A stretch of DNA of 9,631 nucleotides from Erysipelotrichaceae bacterium (GCA_017511325.1 JAFWKS010000328.1:1-9631), one strand, 5' to 3'; shown: positions 1-5,171, numbered from the stretch's first letter. Numbers and translations are program-made. Notes: generated by a model from the sequence alone, not told the origin.

Positions 1-2
1 AT

Positions 3-80
3 GGTAAGTTGTTCAGGGAATTCATCGATCTGTATAAAGAAGAAGGCGAGTGGTATCGCTTTGAGAAGTGGCCAGATTAG
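3..80 (+). CDS. C-terminal end of an unidentified protein (partial)
   Basis: The third forward frame is open from the window edge to a TAG at 78-80 and encodes 25 residues ending ...EGEWYRFEKWPD. The composition (aromatic and charged, no low complexity) looks like a genuine soluble-protein C-terminus, and the stop is followed by an AT-rich gap before the next gene. The start lies outside the window. I do not recognise the family, and 25 residues are too few to assign a function. The ATG at positions 1-3 is in a different frame and is not its start. Confidence 0.5.
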   Translation, partial: GKLFREFIDLYKEEGEWYRFEKWPD

Positions 81-116
81 AATACAATTGGCTGAATAAG
101 TTTTAGAATAAATAAT

Positions 117-659
117 ATGAAAGAGAATATAAAAAAGAAGATCATTTCTTTGTTTGGATTTCTGATCCTGGCAGTTTGCTTATCCGCCTGCAGCGTCAAG
201 GATCCAAGAAGAGGATTATCCAAGCAGCTCGGCATCGATCTGATGAACGGCGGCACTGCGCTTCTGCATGAAACGGATACGATCGGCTGGTTTGGTGATG
301 GATATATCCTGTCGGAGCTGGAATGCAGTGATGAAAGCGTACTGAATGATATCATGAACGATGAACACTGGAAAAGGCTTCCTCTTTCCGAGAATATGCA
401 TCGTTTCTTTTATGAGGATTATCATTTCCCCAATGATCTTCCGATCCCTGTGATCAAAGAAGGCTATTACTTCTTCTATGACAGACACGATCAGGCGAAA
501 GATCCTTCAGCTAAAATGGAAGTACCAGAGAAGTGGGAAATTCCTGGTATGGAAAGAATAGGAGAGTCATTTGCCAAAGAATACTCTTCTATTTTTTTAT
601 CGATCTCTTTGATCTGCTTGTTCAGTAATTCGATCTGTTCCAGCAGATGCCTGATCTGA
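117..659 (+). pseudogene. Truncated secreted lipoprotein fused to antisense IS110 sequence
   Basis: The N-terminus is a classic lipoprotein signal: KKK, a hydrophobic core (IISLFGFLILAVCL), then the lipobox LSAC with the lipid-modified Cys at residue 25. The mature part has a Trp/Tyr-rich pattern (IGWFGDGYILSELECSDES, then EGYYFFYDRH near residues 115-124) that resembles an uncharacterised family of Bacillota surface lipoproteins; this comparison is from memory. After roughly residue 130 (about nt 505) the reading frame runs antisense through an IS110-type transposase remnant. The last 50 residues (ISLICLFSNSICSSRCLI at the end) are therefore not original lipoprotein sequence. The C-terminal part I would expect for the family is missing. 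No Shine-Dalgarno site is visible before the ATG at 117, though the signal peptide fixes this start. The product may still be made and anchored but is probably non-functional. Role unknown. Confidence 0.72.
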
Positions 660-790
660 ATGACTTCACAAGCCAAATCGATGGCGATCGAAGCTTTCGC
701 TGCTTCCTTGAGCTTCTCGGCGGTAAGAGAGATCTGTAAGTCATGCAAGCCCTGCTCGAGACACAATAAATGACTTGTAGCGAAAGGCTT
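505..790 (-). pseudogene. IS110-family transposase remnant (internal fragment)
   Basis: Read on the minus strand, an open frame gives KPFATSHLLCLEQGLHDLQ..., then a coiled coil (HLLEQIELLNKQIKEIDKKI), then SPILSIPGISHFSGTSILAE. The coiled coil followed by the helix-hairpin-helix-like S-I-P-G-I-x-x-x-x-x-x-x-I-L-A-E motif is the start of the transposase_20 domain of IS110-type DEDD transposases. The catalytic RuvC-like N-terminus is absent, and the match stops at LAE, where IS110 proteins normally continue with IGD. The fragment is therefore broken at both ends and cannot move. Its lower edge is the junction with the lipoprotein gene on the other strand. No IS ends are recognisable. Confidence 0.75.
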
Positions 791-837
791 AAAATCATAA
801 AAAGAGACCTATTAAAATTGTTTCCACAGCAGAGAAA

Positions 838-855
838 TTGTGAAATTATTCACAA
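838..855. promoter_or_regulatory. Rex operator (perfect inverted repeat)
   Basis: The sequence TTGTGAAATTATTCACAA is a perfect inverted repeat with a 4-bp AT spacer. It matches the Gram-positive Rex consensus TTGTGAA-N4-TTCACAA at all 14 defined positions. It starts at the -35 hexamer (838-843) and extends into the spacer of the promoter of the downstream dehydrogenase gene, so bound Rex would block RNA polymerase. Rex releases DNA when NADH rises relative to NAD+. The inner core also fits TGTGA-N6-TCACA of the CRP/ArcR type, which is the main alternative. The Rex match is longer. Confidence 0.85.
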
Positions 856-866
856 AATTATATAAT
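838..866 (+). promoter_or_regulatory. Sigma-A promoter of the dehydrogenase gene
   Basis: The -35 is TTGTGA (838-843) and the -10 is TATAAT (861-866), with a 17-bp spacer. The predicted start of transcription is near 873, giving a leader of about 20 nt that contains the strong ribosome site AAAGGAGGT at 877-885, six bases before the ATG at 892. Confidence 0.75.
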
Positions 867-891
867 TATTTCATACAAAGGAGGTTTTGTT

Positions 892-1980
892 ATGGATAGA
901 AAGGTCAGATTTGTACAGTATGGCTGCGGCAAGATGGGTAAGTATTTGATGCGTTACGGTATCGAAAAGGGAGGAGACCTCATCGGTGCGTTCGATATGA
1001 ATCCTGCGCTGCATGGAAAAGATGTCTGCGAGGTGATCGGGGATGCTTATCCCAAAACAGGTATCAAGATCAATGATTCAAAGGATGCTGAAGCGATCCT
1101 TTCTGAACTGAAGCCTGACGTATGTATCGTGGCGACAAGAAGCACGGTAGCTGAGATCGCTCCGATCTACCGTATCTGTGCAAAACTCGGTATCAATGCG
1201 ATATCGACATGTGAAGAGGCATTATATCCGTGGAATTCTTCTCCGGCTTTAACTGCTGAGCTGGATGAGCTGGCAAAGAAAGGCAACTGCACTTTGACGG
1301 GTGTGGGTTATTGTGATCTTTACTGGGGTACGATGGTGACCAACTTCATGGGTGCTCAGGCCAAGGTGACAAAGATCGTGGGTTCATCCTGGTATAATGT
1401 TGAGGATTACGGCATCGCTCTGGCAGAGGGTCATGGTGCTGGTCTGACAATCGAAGAGTTCAATAAGACGATCGGTGCTTATAATGATTATTCTTCCGAT
1501 GAGATCAGGAAAGTCGTGGAGTCCGGTGAGTATGTTCCTTCATACATGTGGAACCAGAACGGATGGCTGTGTTCAAAGCTCGGTCTGCATGTCAAGTCAC
1601 AGGTCCAGCAGTGCATCCCGACGACTTGGTCGAGTGACCTTGAGAGTTCGACATTAGGCTTCACAGTCAAGGCAGGAAATGTAACGGGTATGAGAGCAGT
1701 CGTCACGACGGAGACAGAAGAAGGCATCACGCTGGAGACGGAGTGCGTCGGCAAGGTCTATGCACCGGAAGAGTTCGACAAGAACGAGTGGACATTATAT
1801 GGCGAGCCTGAATCATCACTGGTCTGCAACAAGCCGGCTACAGTGGAACTGACTTGCGCGAACATCATCAACAGGATCCCGCAGCTGATAGATGCAAAGC
1901 CGGGTTATGTGACGACAGACAAGTTCCCGTACAATATCTACTGCATCAGGCCTTTGAATGAGTATGTGACCAGCAAGTAG
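892..1980 (+). CDS. 2,4-diaminopentanoate dehydrogenase-like NAD(P)-dependent oxidoreductase
   Basis: A 362-residue soluble protein with an N-terminal Rossmann fold of the dihydrodipicolinate-reductase type. The dinucleotide loop is GCGKMG (residues 11-16), strand two ends GAFDMNP with Asp35 placed to contact the adenine ribose (suggesting NAD preference, an inference), followed by PDVCIVATRSTV (75-86) and a STCEEALYPW motif (105-114). This arrangement, including the CEE-x-x-x-PW block and the LDELAKK helix, is characteristic of the family containing 2,4-diaminopentanoate dehydrogenase (Ord) of clostridial ornithine fermentation and related amine dehydrogenases. That enzyme oxidatively deaminates 2,4-diaminopentanoate to 2-amino-4-oxopentanoate. 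The other ornithine-pathway genes are not in the window, so the substrate is uncertain and a paralogous amine or amino-acid dehydrogenase is possible. The start is fixed by AAAGGAGGT. The gene appears monocistronic, between a Rex-controlled promoter and a strong terminator; redox control fits an NADH-forming fermentative enzyme. Confidence 0.8.
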   Translation: MDRKVRFVQYGCGKMGKYLMRYGIEKGGDLIGAFDMNPALHGKDVCEVIGDAYPKTGIKINDSKDAEAILSELKPDVCIVATRSTVAEIAPIYRICAKLGINAISTCEEALYPWNSSPALTAELDELAKKGNCTLTGVGYCDLYWGTMVTNFMGAQAKVTKIVGSSWYNVEDYGIALAEGHGAGLTIEEFNKTIGAYNDYSSDEIRKVVESGEYVPSYMWNQNGWLCSKLGLHVKSQVQQCIPTTWSSDLESSTLGFTVKAGNVTGMRAVVTTETEEGITLETECVGKVYAPEEFDKNEWTLYGEPESSLVCNKPATVELTCANIINRIPQLIDAKPGYVTTDKFPYNIYCIRPLNEYVTSK

Positions 1981-2006
1981 TACTCATCGGCTTCCTGATG
2001 AAAAGC

Positions 2007-2034
2007 AGAGGATCTGAAACGATCCTCTTTTTTT
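2007..2034 (+). terminator. Rho-independent terminator after the dehydrogenase gene
   Basis: AGAGGATC (2007-2014) and GATCCTCT (2021-2028) form an 8-bp stem around the loop tgaaac, followed by seven T residues. It lies 27 bases after the stop codon at 1980. Confidence 0.92.
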
Positions 2035-2059
2035 GGTTTTTGCTGATACAGTTTAAGCA

Positions 2060-2251
2060 GTATTTGTACTGTTTCGCTTTATTCAAATTAACCTTCCAAG
2101 CGCTGCGAACGGTTTCGTATAGATCATTGTCTCTTTCTTCTAAAACAGATTGGTTGATCTTTATCATCATGTATTTGAAAACTGGTTCTATATATTCCTG
2201 TTTGGATAAAGAACTCTGCAATACTTCAGTATTTATAATGCCTCTATCATG
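2060..2251 (-). pseudogene. C-terminal fragment of a LEM-3-like GIY-YIG nuclease gene
   Basis: The minus-strand frame reads HDRGIINTEVLQ, then EPVFKYMMIKINQSVLEERD, then NDLYETVRSAWKVNLNKAKQYKY. In LEM-3-like GIY-YIG proteins of bacteria the segment after the central helices has exactly this order: a (N/H)DRG block, a short linker, a strand ending in I-K-I-N-x-S, then LYE-x-x-R-x-x-W-K-V-N. Recognition is from memory of the family. The homology stops at about 2060, where the frame runs into the antisense of the dehydrogenase terminator, so the C-terminus is lost. The upper edge at 2251 is the boundary of the hsp20-carrying insert, and the missing upstream half lies at 3068-3284. This fragment has no ribosome site or start codon of its own that would make sense. 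Confidence 0.7.
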
Positions 2252-2279
2252 CCTGCAGATTCAAAGAAGAACGGATAAG

Positions 2280-2306
2280 AAAAAAGATCTCGCAAGAGAT
2301 CTTTTG
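2280..2306 (-). terminator. Hairpin with T tract on the minus strand at the left edge of the hsp20 cassette
   Basis: AAAAGATCTC (2283-2292) pairs with GAGATCTTTT (2297-2306) around the loop gcaa. On the minus strand the stem is followed by six T residues; on the plus strand only four T residues follow. It may terminate in both directions and insulates the heat-shock promoter. Confidence 0.6.
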
Positions 2307-2319
2307 TTATGCCTGGAAA

Positions 2320-2368
2320 GAGTGCTGAATCAGTGCTAAATTTAGCACTCAACTATTGACAGTGCTAA
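2320..2368. promoter_or_regulatory. CIRCE (HrcA) operator with extra half-sites
   Basis: The core CIRCE is TTAGCACTC (2342-2350), nine bases, then CAGTGCTAA (2360-2368), matching the consensus TTAGCACTC-N9-GAGTGCTAA at 17 of 18 positions. Two more half-sites lie upstream: GAGTGCTGA (2320-2328) and CAGTGCTAA (2331-2339). The second forms an 18-bp perfect palindrome AGTGCTAAATTTAGCACT (2332-2349) with the left arm of the core. CIRCE is the binding site of the heat-shock repressor HrcA, usually found before groESL and dnaK operons. Confidence 0.92.
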
Positions 2369-2384
2369 AAGAAAAAACTATAAC
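2356..2384 (+). promoter_or_regulatory. Heat-shock promoter of hsp20
   Basis: A consensus -35 TTGACA (2356-2361), 17-bp spacer and -10 TATAAC (2379-2384). The -35 lies inside the CIRCE element, overlapping the start of its right arm, so HrcA binding and polymerase binding should exclude each other. Transcription should start near 2391, leaving a leader of about 120 nt before the ATG at 2513. Confidence 0.88.
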
Positions 2385-2390
2385 GGAGGT

Positions 2391-2512
2391 GTAAAGGAAA
2401 TCAGAGAAGATTCCTTAAGGCAATACTTAGGATCCAAGCCCTCCATTCCCCTTACTGAAACATAGTTCATTTCAGATGAACAATGATGAAAGTAAAGGAG
2501 GTAAATGTAACT
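2391..2512 (+). promoter_or_regulatory. Long 5' leader of hsp20 with possible ribosome-site masking
   Basis: The leader is about 120 nt, long for a gene with a simple promoter. It contains CCCTCC at 2439-2444, complementary to the GGAGG of the ribosome site AAAGGAGGT (2494-2502), and a 6-bp hairpin GTTCAT-ttcag-ATGAAC (2465-2481) just before that site. These could form an RNA thermometer of the kind known for other small heat-shock genes. This is an inference; the fold was not computed. Confidence 0.3.
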
Positions 2513-2962
2513 ATGTTAATGCCGAAAGTATGGAAAAACAACTTATTTGATGACTTCTTTGATGATTATGATCTGATGGACCGTGAAATGGAACAGTTGA
2601 ACCGTAAGCTTTACGGCAAGCGTTCCGGCAGAGAAATGCTGACAGACGTCAAGGAACACGAGGATCATTACGATGTCGTAATAGATCTTCCGGGATTCAA
2701 GAAGGAAGATATTCAGGTAGAACTGAATGACGGTTATCTGACGATCAGTGCTTCCAAGGGTCATGATGAAGAAGAGAAGAAACACGGAAAGATCATCCGT
2801 CAGGAGAGATATTCCGGTATGATGTCAAGATCCTTCTATGTAGGCGATGAGATCACTTCGGATGAGATCCAGGGCAAGTACGAGGGAGGTGTACTGACTT
2901 TACATGTTCCGAAGAAGGAAGATAAGGAAGTCGAGCACCAGAACCGGATCATGATCGAATAA
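2513..2962 (+). CDS. hsp20: Small heat-shock protein, Hsp20/alpha-crystallin family
   Basis: An ATP-independent cytosolic holdase that binds unfolding proteins and passes them to DnaK/ClpB. With the start at 2513 it has 149 residues, the usual size for clostridial Hsp18-type proteins. It has an N-terminal arm rich in Phe and Asp (LFDDFFDDYD, 11-20). The alpha-crystallin domain runs from about residue 42 to 134, with VVIDLPGFKKEDI (55-67), the hallmark GVLTL (126-130) and a following HVPKK. A C-terminal I-x-I anchor (RIMIE, 145-149) is used in oligomer assembly. The ATG at 2513 is preferred over the in-frame ATG at 2483 because AAAGGAGGT at 2494-2502 lies 10 bases before it and inside the longer version. 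Expression is predicted to be HrcA-repressed. Unusually, the gene stands alone and sits inside an interrupted nuclease gene. Confidence 0.95.
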   Translation: MLMPKVWKNNLFDDFFDDYDLMDREMEQLNRKLYGKRSGREMLTDVKEHEDHYDVVIDLPGFKKEDIQVELNDGYLTISASKGHDEEEKKHGKIIRQERYSGMMSRSFYVGDEITSDEIQGKYEGGVLTLHVPKKEDKEVEHQNRIMIE

Positions 2963-2988
2963 ACGGACTAAAACCGTAACGGCAGATT

Positions 2989-3017
2989 AAAAAAGAACAC
3001 ATTGCGTGTTCTTTTTT
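2989..3017. terminator. Bidirectional terminator after hsp20
   Basis: A 12-bp perfect stem, AAAAAAGAACAC (2989-3000) and GTGTTCTTTTTT (3006-3017), with the loop attgc. Both strands carry a T6 tract, so it can act for hsp20 and against transcription from the right. It is 27 bases past the hsp20 stop. Confidence 0.9.
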
Positions 3018-3067
3018 GTTGTTGATATCGGTTTATTCGATTCCCGTCTTAGGAATCTCGTAGCTTG

Positions 3068-3284
3068 ACTATAACCGCTTTGTATATTTGTCAAACCTGG
3101 AGTCGAATCTATCACGACACTTTCAACTTCAAATGCAGTTTTCTCGTCCATACCGTATCTAACAATGACATGTATCACATCAAGGCCTGAATTTCTTATG
3201 TCTCTTATCTGCTGAATTATATTTGAGACATGACTATGAAAACACTTGTATTTATATCAGAATATATACCAATTGAATGAGCAT
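3068..3284 (-). pseudogene. N-terminal/central fragment of the decayed LEM-3-like GIY-YIG gene
   Basis: From 3256 to 3068 the minus strand is open and reads [20 protein letters not shown], then [20 protein letters not shown], then [15 protein letters not shown]. The Q-I-R-D-I, H-x-x-x-R-x-G-M-x-E-K-x-A-F-E-V-E and D-x-x-P-G-L-T-N blocks are typical of the LEM-3-like GIY-YIG nuclease fold; E in FEVE is the position of the metal-binding glutamate of that family (from memory). Upstream, an ATG at 3284 begins [10 protein letters not shown], and a second frame continues DINTSVF, together resembling the VY-x-L-I-D-P...VF start of the domain, but with a frameshift, a TGA at 3259-3257 and loss of the Y-x-G-K-G segment. 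The gene was therefore already decaying or decayed after interruption. Its 3' half is at 2060-2251. Confidence 0.68.
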
Positions 3285-3548
3285 TCTATGGTGTATGATG
3301 GTATAAGATAAAAAGGAAAATATGAAATACGCCTTGAAATAAGGTATAATACAGCATAATTAACAAAGATAAAACGTAAAAACAAATTGTACGATAACGA
3401 AAATTCTTACACATCTCAGATGGCAAGAACGATCAAGTACTTCGCTGAATTAGGTTAATCGTTCCTTTCATAAAAGAATGAAGCGGGCTGAAAAGCCCGC
3501 TTTTCTTTTTTGCATCATAAAGACATATAATAAGAATGTTGGTGAAAA
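3285..3548. other. Intergenic region: possible promoter, orphan coding tail and terminator
   Basis: There is no full gene here. A TATAAT at 3345-3350 has only a weak -35 (ATGAAA, 3322-3327, 17-bp spacer). A short open frame ending TAA at about 3459 reads NENSYTSQMARTIKYFAELG, which looks like the C-terminus of a protein, but it lacks a start codon and is open for only about 33 codons back to a TAA. It is either the relic tail of a deleted gene or a chance frame. It is followed by a strong terminator at 3481-3511. A TATAAT at 3526-3531 lies 18 bases before the next gene but has no clear -35. Confidence 0.45.
3481..3511 (+). terminator. Strong rho-independent terminator
   Basis: AAGCGGGCT (3481-3489) and AGCCCGCTT (3494-3502) form a perfect 9-bp GC-rich stem with a GAAA loop, followed by a T-rich run broken by one C. 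No intact plus-strand gene precedes it, so it probably belonged to the gene whose orphan tail ends at about 3459. Confidence 0.9.
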
Positions 3549-4073
3549 ATGAAGTGGATCGAAAAACTGGATAAGAGATTCGAAGGAAATACGATCTGGC
3601 AGTTCGTCAAATTTAACCTGACAGGTATGCTGATCGCCGGGGTACAGTTGATACTGGCAAATGTACTTCCTTTTGTTTTTGACGGTTTTACCGAAAAACT
3701 CCCGGAAGCATTGAGGGGCGTTTTCGATGCGAAAGCGTTGTTTGACAGCCCAAGCAAATATGTAGTTGACGGTGTCGTCACCTGGGGCTATGTACTGCCG
3801 TTTTTCCTGTCTAATCTGATCGCCAATATATTCGGCTATTTTCTGAACATGCGATCAGTCTTTAAAGGAAAGGGCAGAAAGTGGTCGCTTCCGGCATACT
3901 GTCTGATACTGTTTTCTCTGATCCTGTTCACGACGTGGCTGCAGGGCGTGGTCGTTTCCGCATTGATGAAAACGGATCTGAAGGCATTTGCCCGTACGGT
4001 CGCGATGTATGCGGCGGGTTTCGTACAGCTGATCGTTCTGTTTCCACTTGAAAAATACATATTGTTTAAATAG
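3549..4073 (+). CDS. GtrA-family integral membrane protein
   Basis: A 174-residue protein with about four hydrophobic segments (near residues 22-46, 78-100, 114-138 and 148-168). The second ends in SNLIANIFGYFLNMRSVFK (88-106), the N-x-x-G-Y-x-x-N-x-x-x-x-F signature of GtrA proteins. GtrA-type proteins are thought to help move undecaprenyl-phosphate-linked sugars across the membrane or assist glycosylation of surface polymers. Here the gene lies 8 bp before a GT2 glycosyltransferase, so a GtrA-plus-transferase pair for cell-surface glycan modification is likely. The loop between segments one and two (FDGFTEKLPEALRG...) is longer than in minimal GtrA proteins. The ribosome site is weak (GGTGA, 3541-3545). 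The exact lipid-sugar substrate cannot be read from the sequence. Confidence 0.85.
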   Translation: MKWIEKLDKRFEGNTIWQFVKFNLTGMLIAGVQLILANVLPFVFDGFTEKLPEALRGVFDAKALFDSPSKYVVDGVVTWGYVLPFFLSNLIANIFGYFLNMRSVFKGKGRKWSLPAYCLILFSLILFTTWLQGVVVSALMKTDLKAFARTVAMYAAGFVQLIVLFPLEKYILFK

Positions 4074-4081
4074 GGGGATCT

Positions 4082-4806
4082 ATGAGCAAAGTAAGCATCA
4101 TCATTCCAGTCTATAACGGAGAAAAATCCATTCCCAGATGTCTGAATTCTGTATTGGCACAGGATCATAAGGATATCGAGGTCATCGTTATCGATGACGG
4201 CAGCAAGGACGGTTCTTTTAAGGTCATAAGCGAGTATGCCAAAAAGGATAAGAGGATCATACCGATCCATAAGGAAAACAGCGGTGTTTCTGCAACACGG
4301 AACGTCAGTCTTTCGATGGCAACGGGCGATTATATCCAGTTCATCGATGTCGACGGCTGGCTTCCTTTCGATTCCACGAAACTTCTTGTCCGTTCAATGG
4401 AAGAAGAAGATGCCGACATGGTCATCGCAGATTTCTACAGGGTGATCGATGACAAGATCTCAAAAAAGGTTTGATCCGCAAAGGCGGTGTGCTGACATTG
4501 GCCGAATATGCAGACAAGATGCTTCTGTCTCCGGCAGATTTCTATTATGGTGTCATCTGGAACAAGCTCTATCGCAAAAAGATCATCGATGATCATCATC
4601 TGATCATGGATGAAAATATATCTTTCAGCGAGGATGCGATATTCAATCTGCAGTATCTGCTGCATGTGGATAAGATCTTTGTTTTGAAATCGCCGGTATA
4701 TTACTACGTTAAGAGCGAAGGTTCCCTTGTGGCAAAGAATCTAAACATACAAAGCACGGTCAAGATGAAGACAGGCGTAATACGCACGCCCTCCTCTCAA
4801 AAGTGA
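4082..4806 (+). pseudogene. GT2-family glycosyltransferase with -1 frame break and lost C-terminus
   Basis: The first frame (4082-4474) has the GT-A nucleotide-sugar fold: SIIIPVYNGEKSIPRCLNSV (5-24), IDDGSKDGS (36-44), ENSGVSATRN (64-73) and the metal-binding D-x-D in FIDVDGWLP. It ends at TGA 4472-4474. The same protein continues in the -1 frame as GLIRKGGVLTLAEYADKML, with GVIWNKLYRKKII, ENISFSEDAIFNLQYLLHVD and PVYYYVKSEGSLVAKNL, all normal for this family. The break is at A_AAA_AAG (4462-4468): one A fewer than needed, or a programmed -1 slip. After about residue 232 of the joined protein (nt about 4780) the match ends abruptly in a palindromic junction and a TGA at 4804-4806, so roughly 80-100 C-terminal residues are missing compared with typical 320-residue relatives. 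GGGGG at 4073-4077 is the ribosome site. It probably transferred sugars in surface polysaccharide synthesis and is likely inactive now. Confidence 0.85.
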
Positions 4807-4835
4807 CCCACCGGCTAGGCCGATGGGTTACTTTT
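4799..4835. repeat. Imperfect 16-bp palindrome at a rearrangement junction
   Basis: AAAAGTGACCCACCGG (4799-4814) pairs with CCGATGGGTTACTTTT (4820-4835) around the 5-base loop ctagg, with one G-T and one C-A position. It lies exactly between the end of glycosyltransferase homology and the regulator fragment. It could be a terminator (only four T residues follow) or the leftover end of an insertion sequence; the GTGACCC motif is reminiscent of some IS21-like ends, but no transposase remains. It marks a deletion scar. Confidence 0.5.
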
Positions 4836-4839
4836 ATGA

Positions 4840-5019
4840 TCTGATAATCAGATAAAAAAGACCCCTGTTTCGATAGGTTTTGGATTTAATGAAGTAATGA
4901 CCGACTGTTTACTGGCAGCAGTAAAAGGAGGCTTAATTAATGTTCTGATAACGAATGTATTGACAGCAAATCCCCTGATTGTAAAACATAAAAAGAATAA
5001 ACAAAGCCAGAATAAATAA
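4840..5019 (+). pseudogene. C-terminal fragment of a SorC/DeoR-type sugar-binding regulator
   Basis: An open frame without a start codon reads PVSIGFGFNEVMTDCLLAAV, then KGGLINVLITNVLTANPLIV, then a Lys/Gln/Asn-rich tail to TAA at 5017-5019. The A-x-x-x-GGLIN-x-LIT-x-x-x-TA pattern is the last conserved block of the SorC-type sugar-binding domain, which in intact regulators binds a phosphorylated sugar effector and is preceded by an N-terminal helix-turn-helix. A TGA at 4837-4839 closes the frame upstream, and everything N-terminal is missing. Assignment is by motif only; the fragment is too short for certainty. Confidence 0.5.
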
Positions 5020-5030
5020 TATGTCGTTGA

Positions 5031-5150
5031 ATTGGAAATAATATCAGGAAAAAAGTAATCCATGTTTATCCGAAATATGATCAAGAAGATCTATCTTATA
5101 AAATTGATCATAATAAGAGTGGATTATTTTTTATAATTGACTTTATTTAA
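5031..5150 (+). other. Structured AT-rich stretch with a short startless open frame
   Basis: An imperfect palindrome spans 5049-5132. The outer arms are TAATCCA (5056-5062) and TGGATTA (5120-5126), extended by A6 and T6; the inner arms are ATGATCAA (5077-5084) and TTGATCAT (5104-5111). The T6 tract suggests a long-looped terminator for whatever lay upstream. The same bases are open in one frame for 39 codons (KKVIHVYPKYDQEDLSYKID then HNKSGLFFIIDFI) with no start codon, which could be a coding relic. I cannot decide between the two. Confidence 0.35.
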
Positions 5151-5164
5151 TAAAGATATATAAT
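5137..5164 (+). promoter_or_regulatory. Promoter of the chromate-transporter operon, predicting a leaderless mRNA
   Basis: TTGACT (5137-5142), 16-bp spacer, TATAAT (5159-5164). Transcription normally begins about 7 bases after the -10, which is 5171-5172, and the start codon ATG is at 5172. There is no Shine-Dalgarno sequence in the seven bases between. Confidence 0.8.
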
Positions 5165-5171
5165 CTCATTT

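Larger units (their letters stand above)
2252..3067. mobile_element. 816-bp hsp20 cassette inserted in the GIY-YIG gene
   Basis: This stretch separates two fragments of one minus-strand gene. If 2252-3067 is removed, the codon AGT (3070-3068) joins CAT (2251-2249) in the same frame and gives ...[20 protein letters not shown]..., the expected continuous family sequence. The insert is a complete unit: a hairpin with a T tract on the minus strand (2280-2306), the CIRCE promoter, hsp20, and a two-way terminator. The dinucleotide CA (minus strand) is present at both junctions, which could be a 2-bp duplication or microhomology. The ends share only a short AGATTC in inverted orientation, and no transposase or integrase is present, so the mechanism of insertion is unknown. 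Confidence 0.6.

Noticed and set aside
88..116. TTGGCT-17-AATAAT promoter before the lipoprotein
   Set aside because: The predicted transcription start would fall inside the coding sequence after the ATG at 117, and both hexamers are poor.
1998..2339. 113-residue plus-strand ORF
   Set aside because: It begins inside the dehydrogenase terminator, has no ribosome site, and runs antisense to the GIY-YIG fragment and into the CIRCE region.
2483..2512. Longer hsp20 start at ATG 2483
   Set aside because: The ribosome site AAAGGAGGT lies inside this extension and is placed for the ATG at 2513; the added residues (MMKVKEVNVT) are simply the translated ribosome site.
3836..4270. 144-residue minus-strand ORF
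   Set aside because: It is antisense to the GtrA and GT2 genes, whose motifs are clear in the plus frames.
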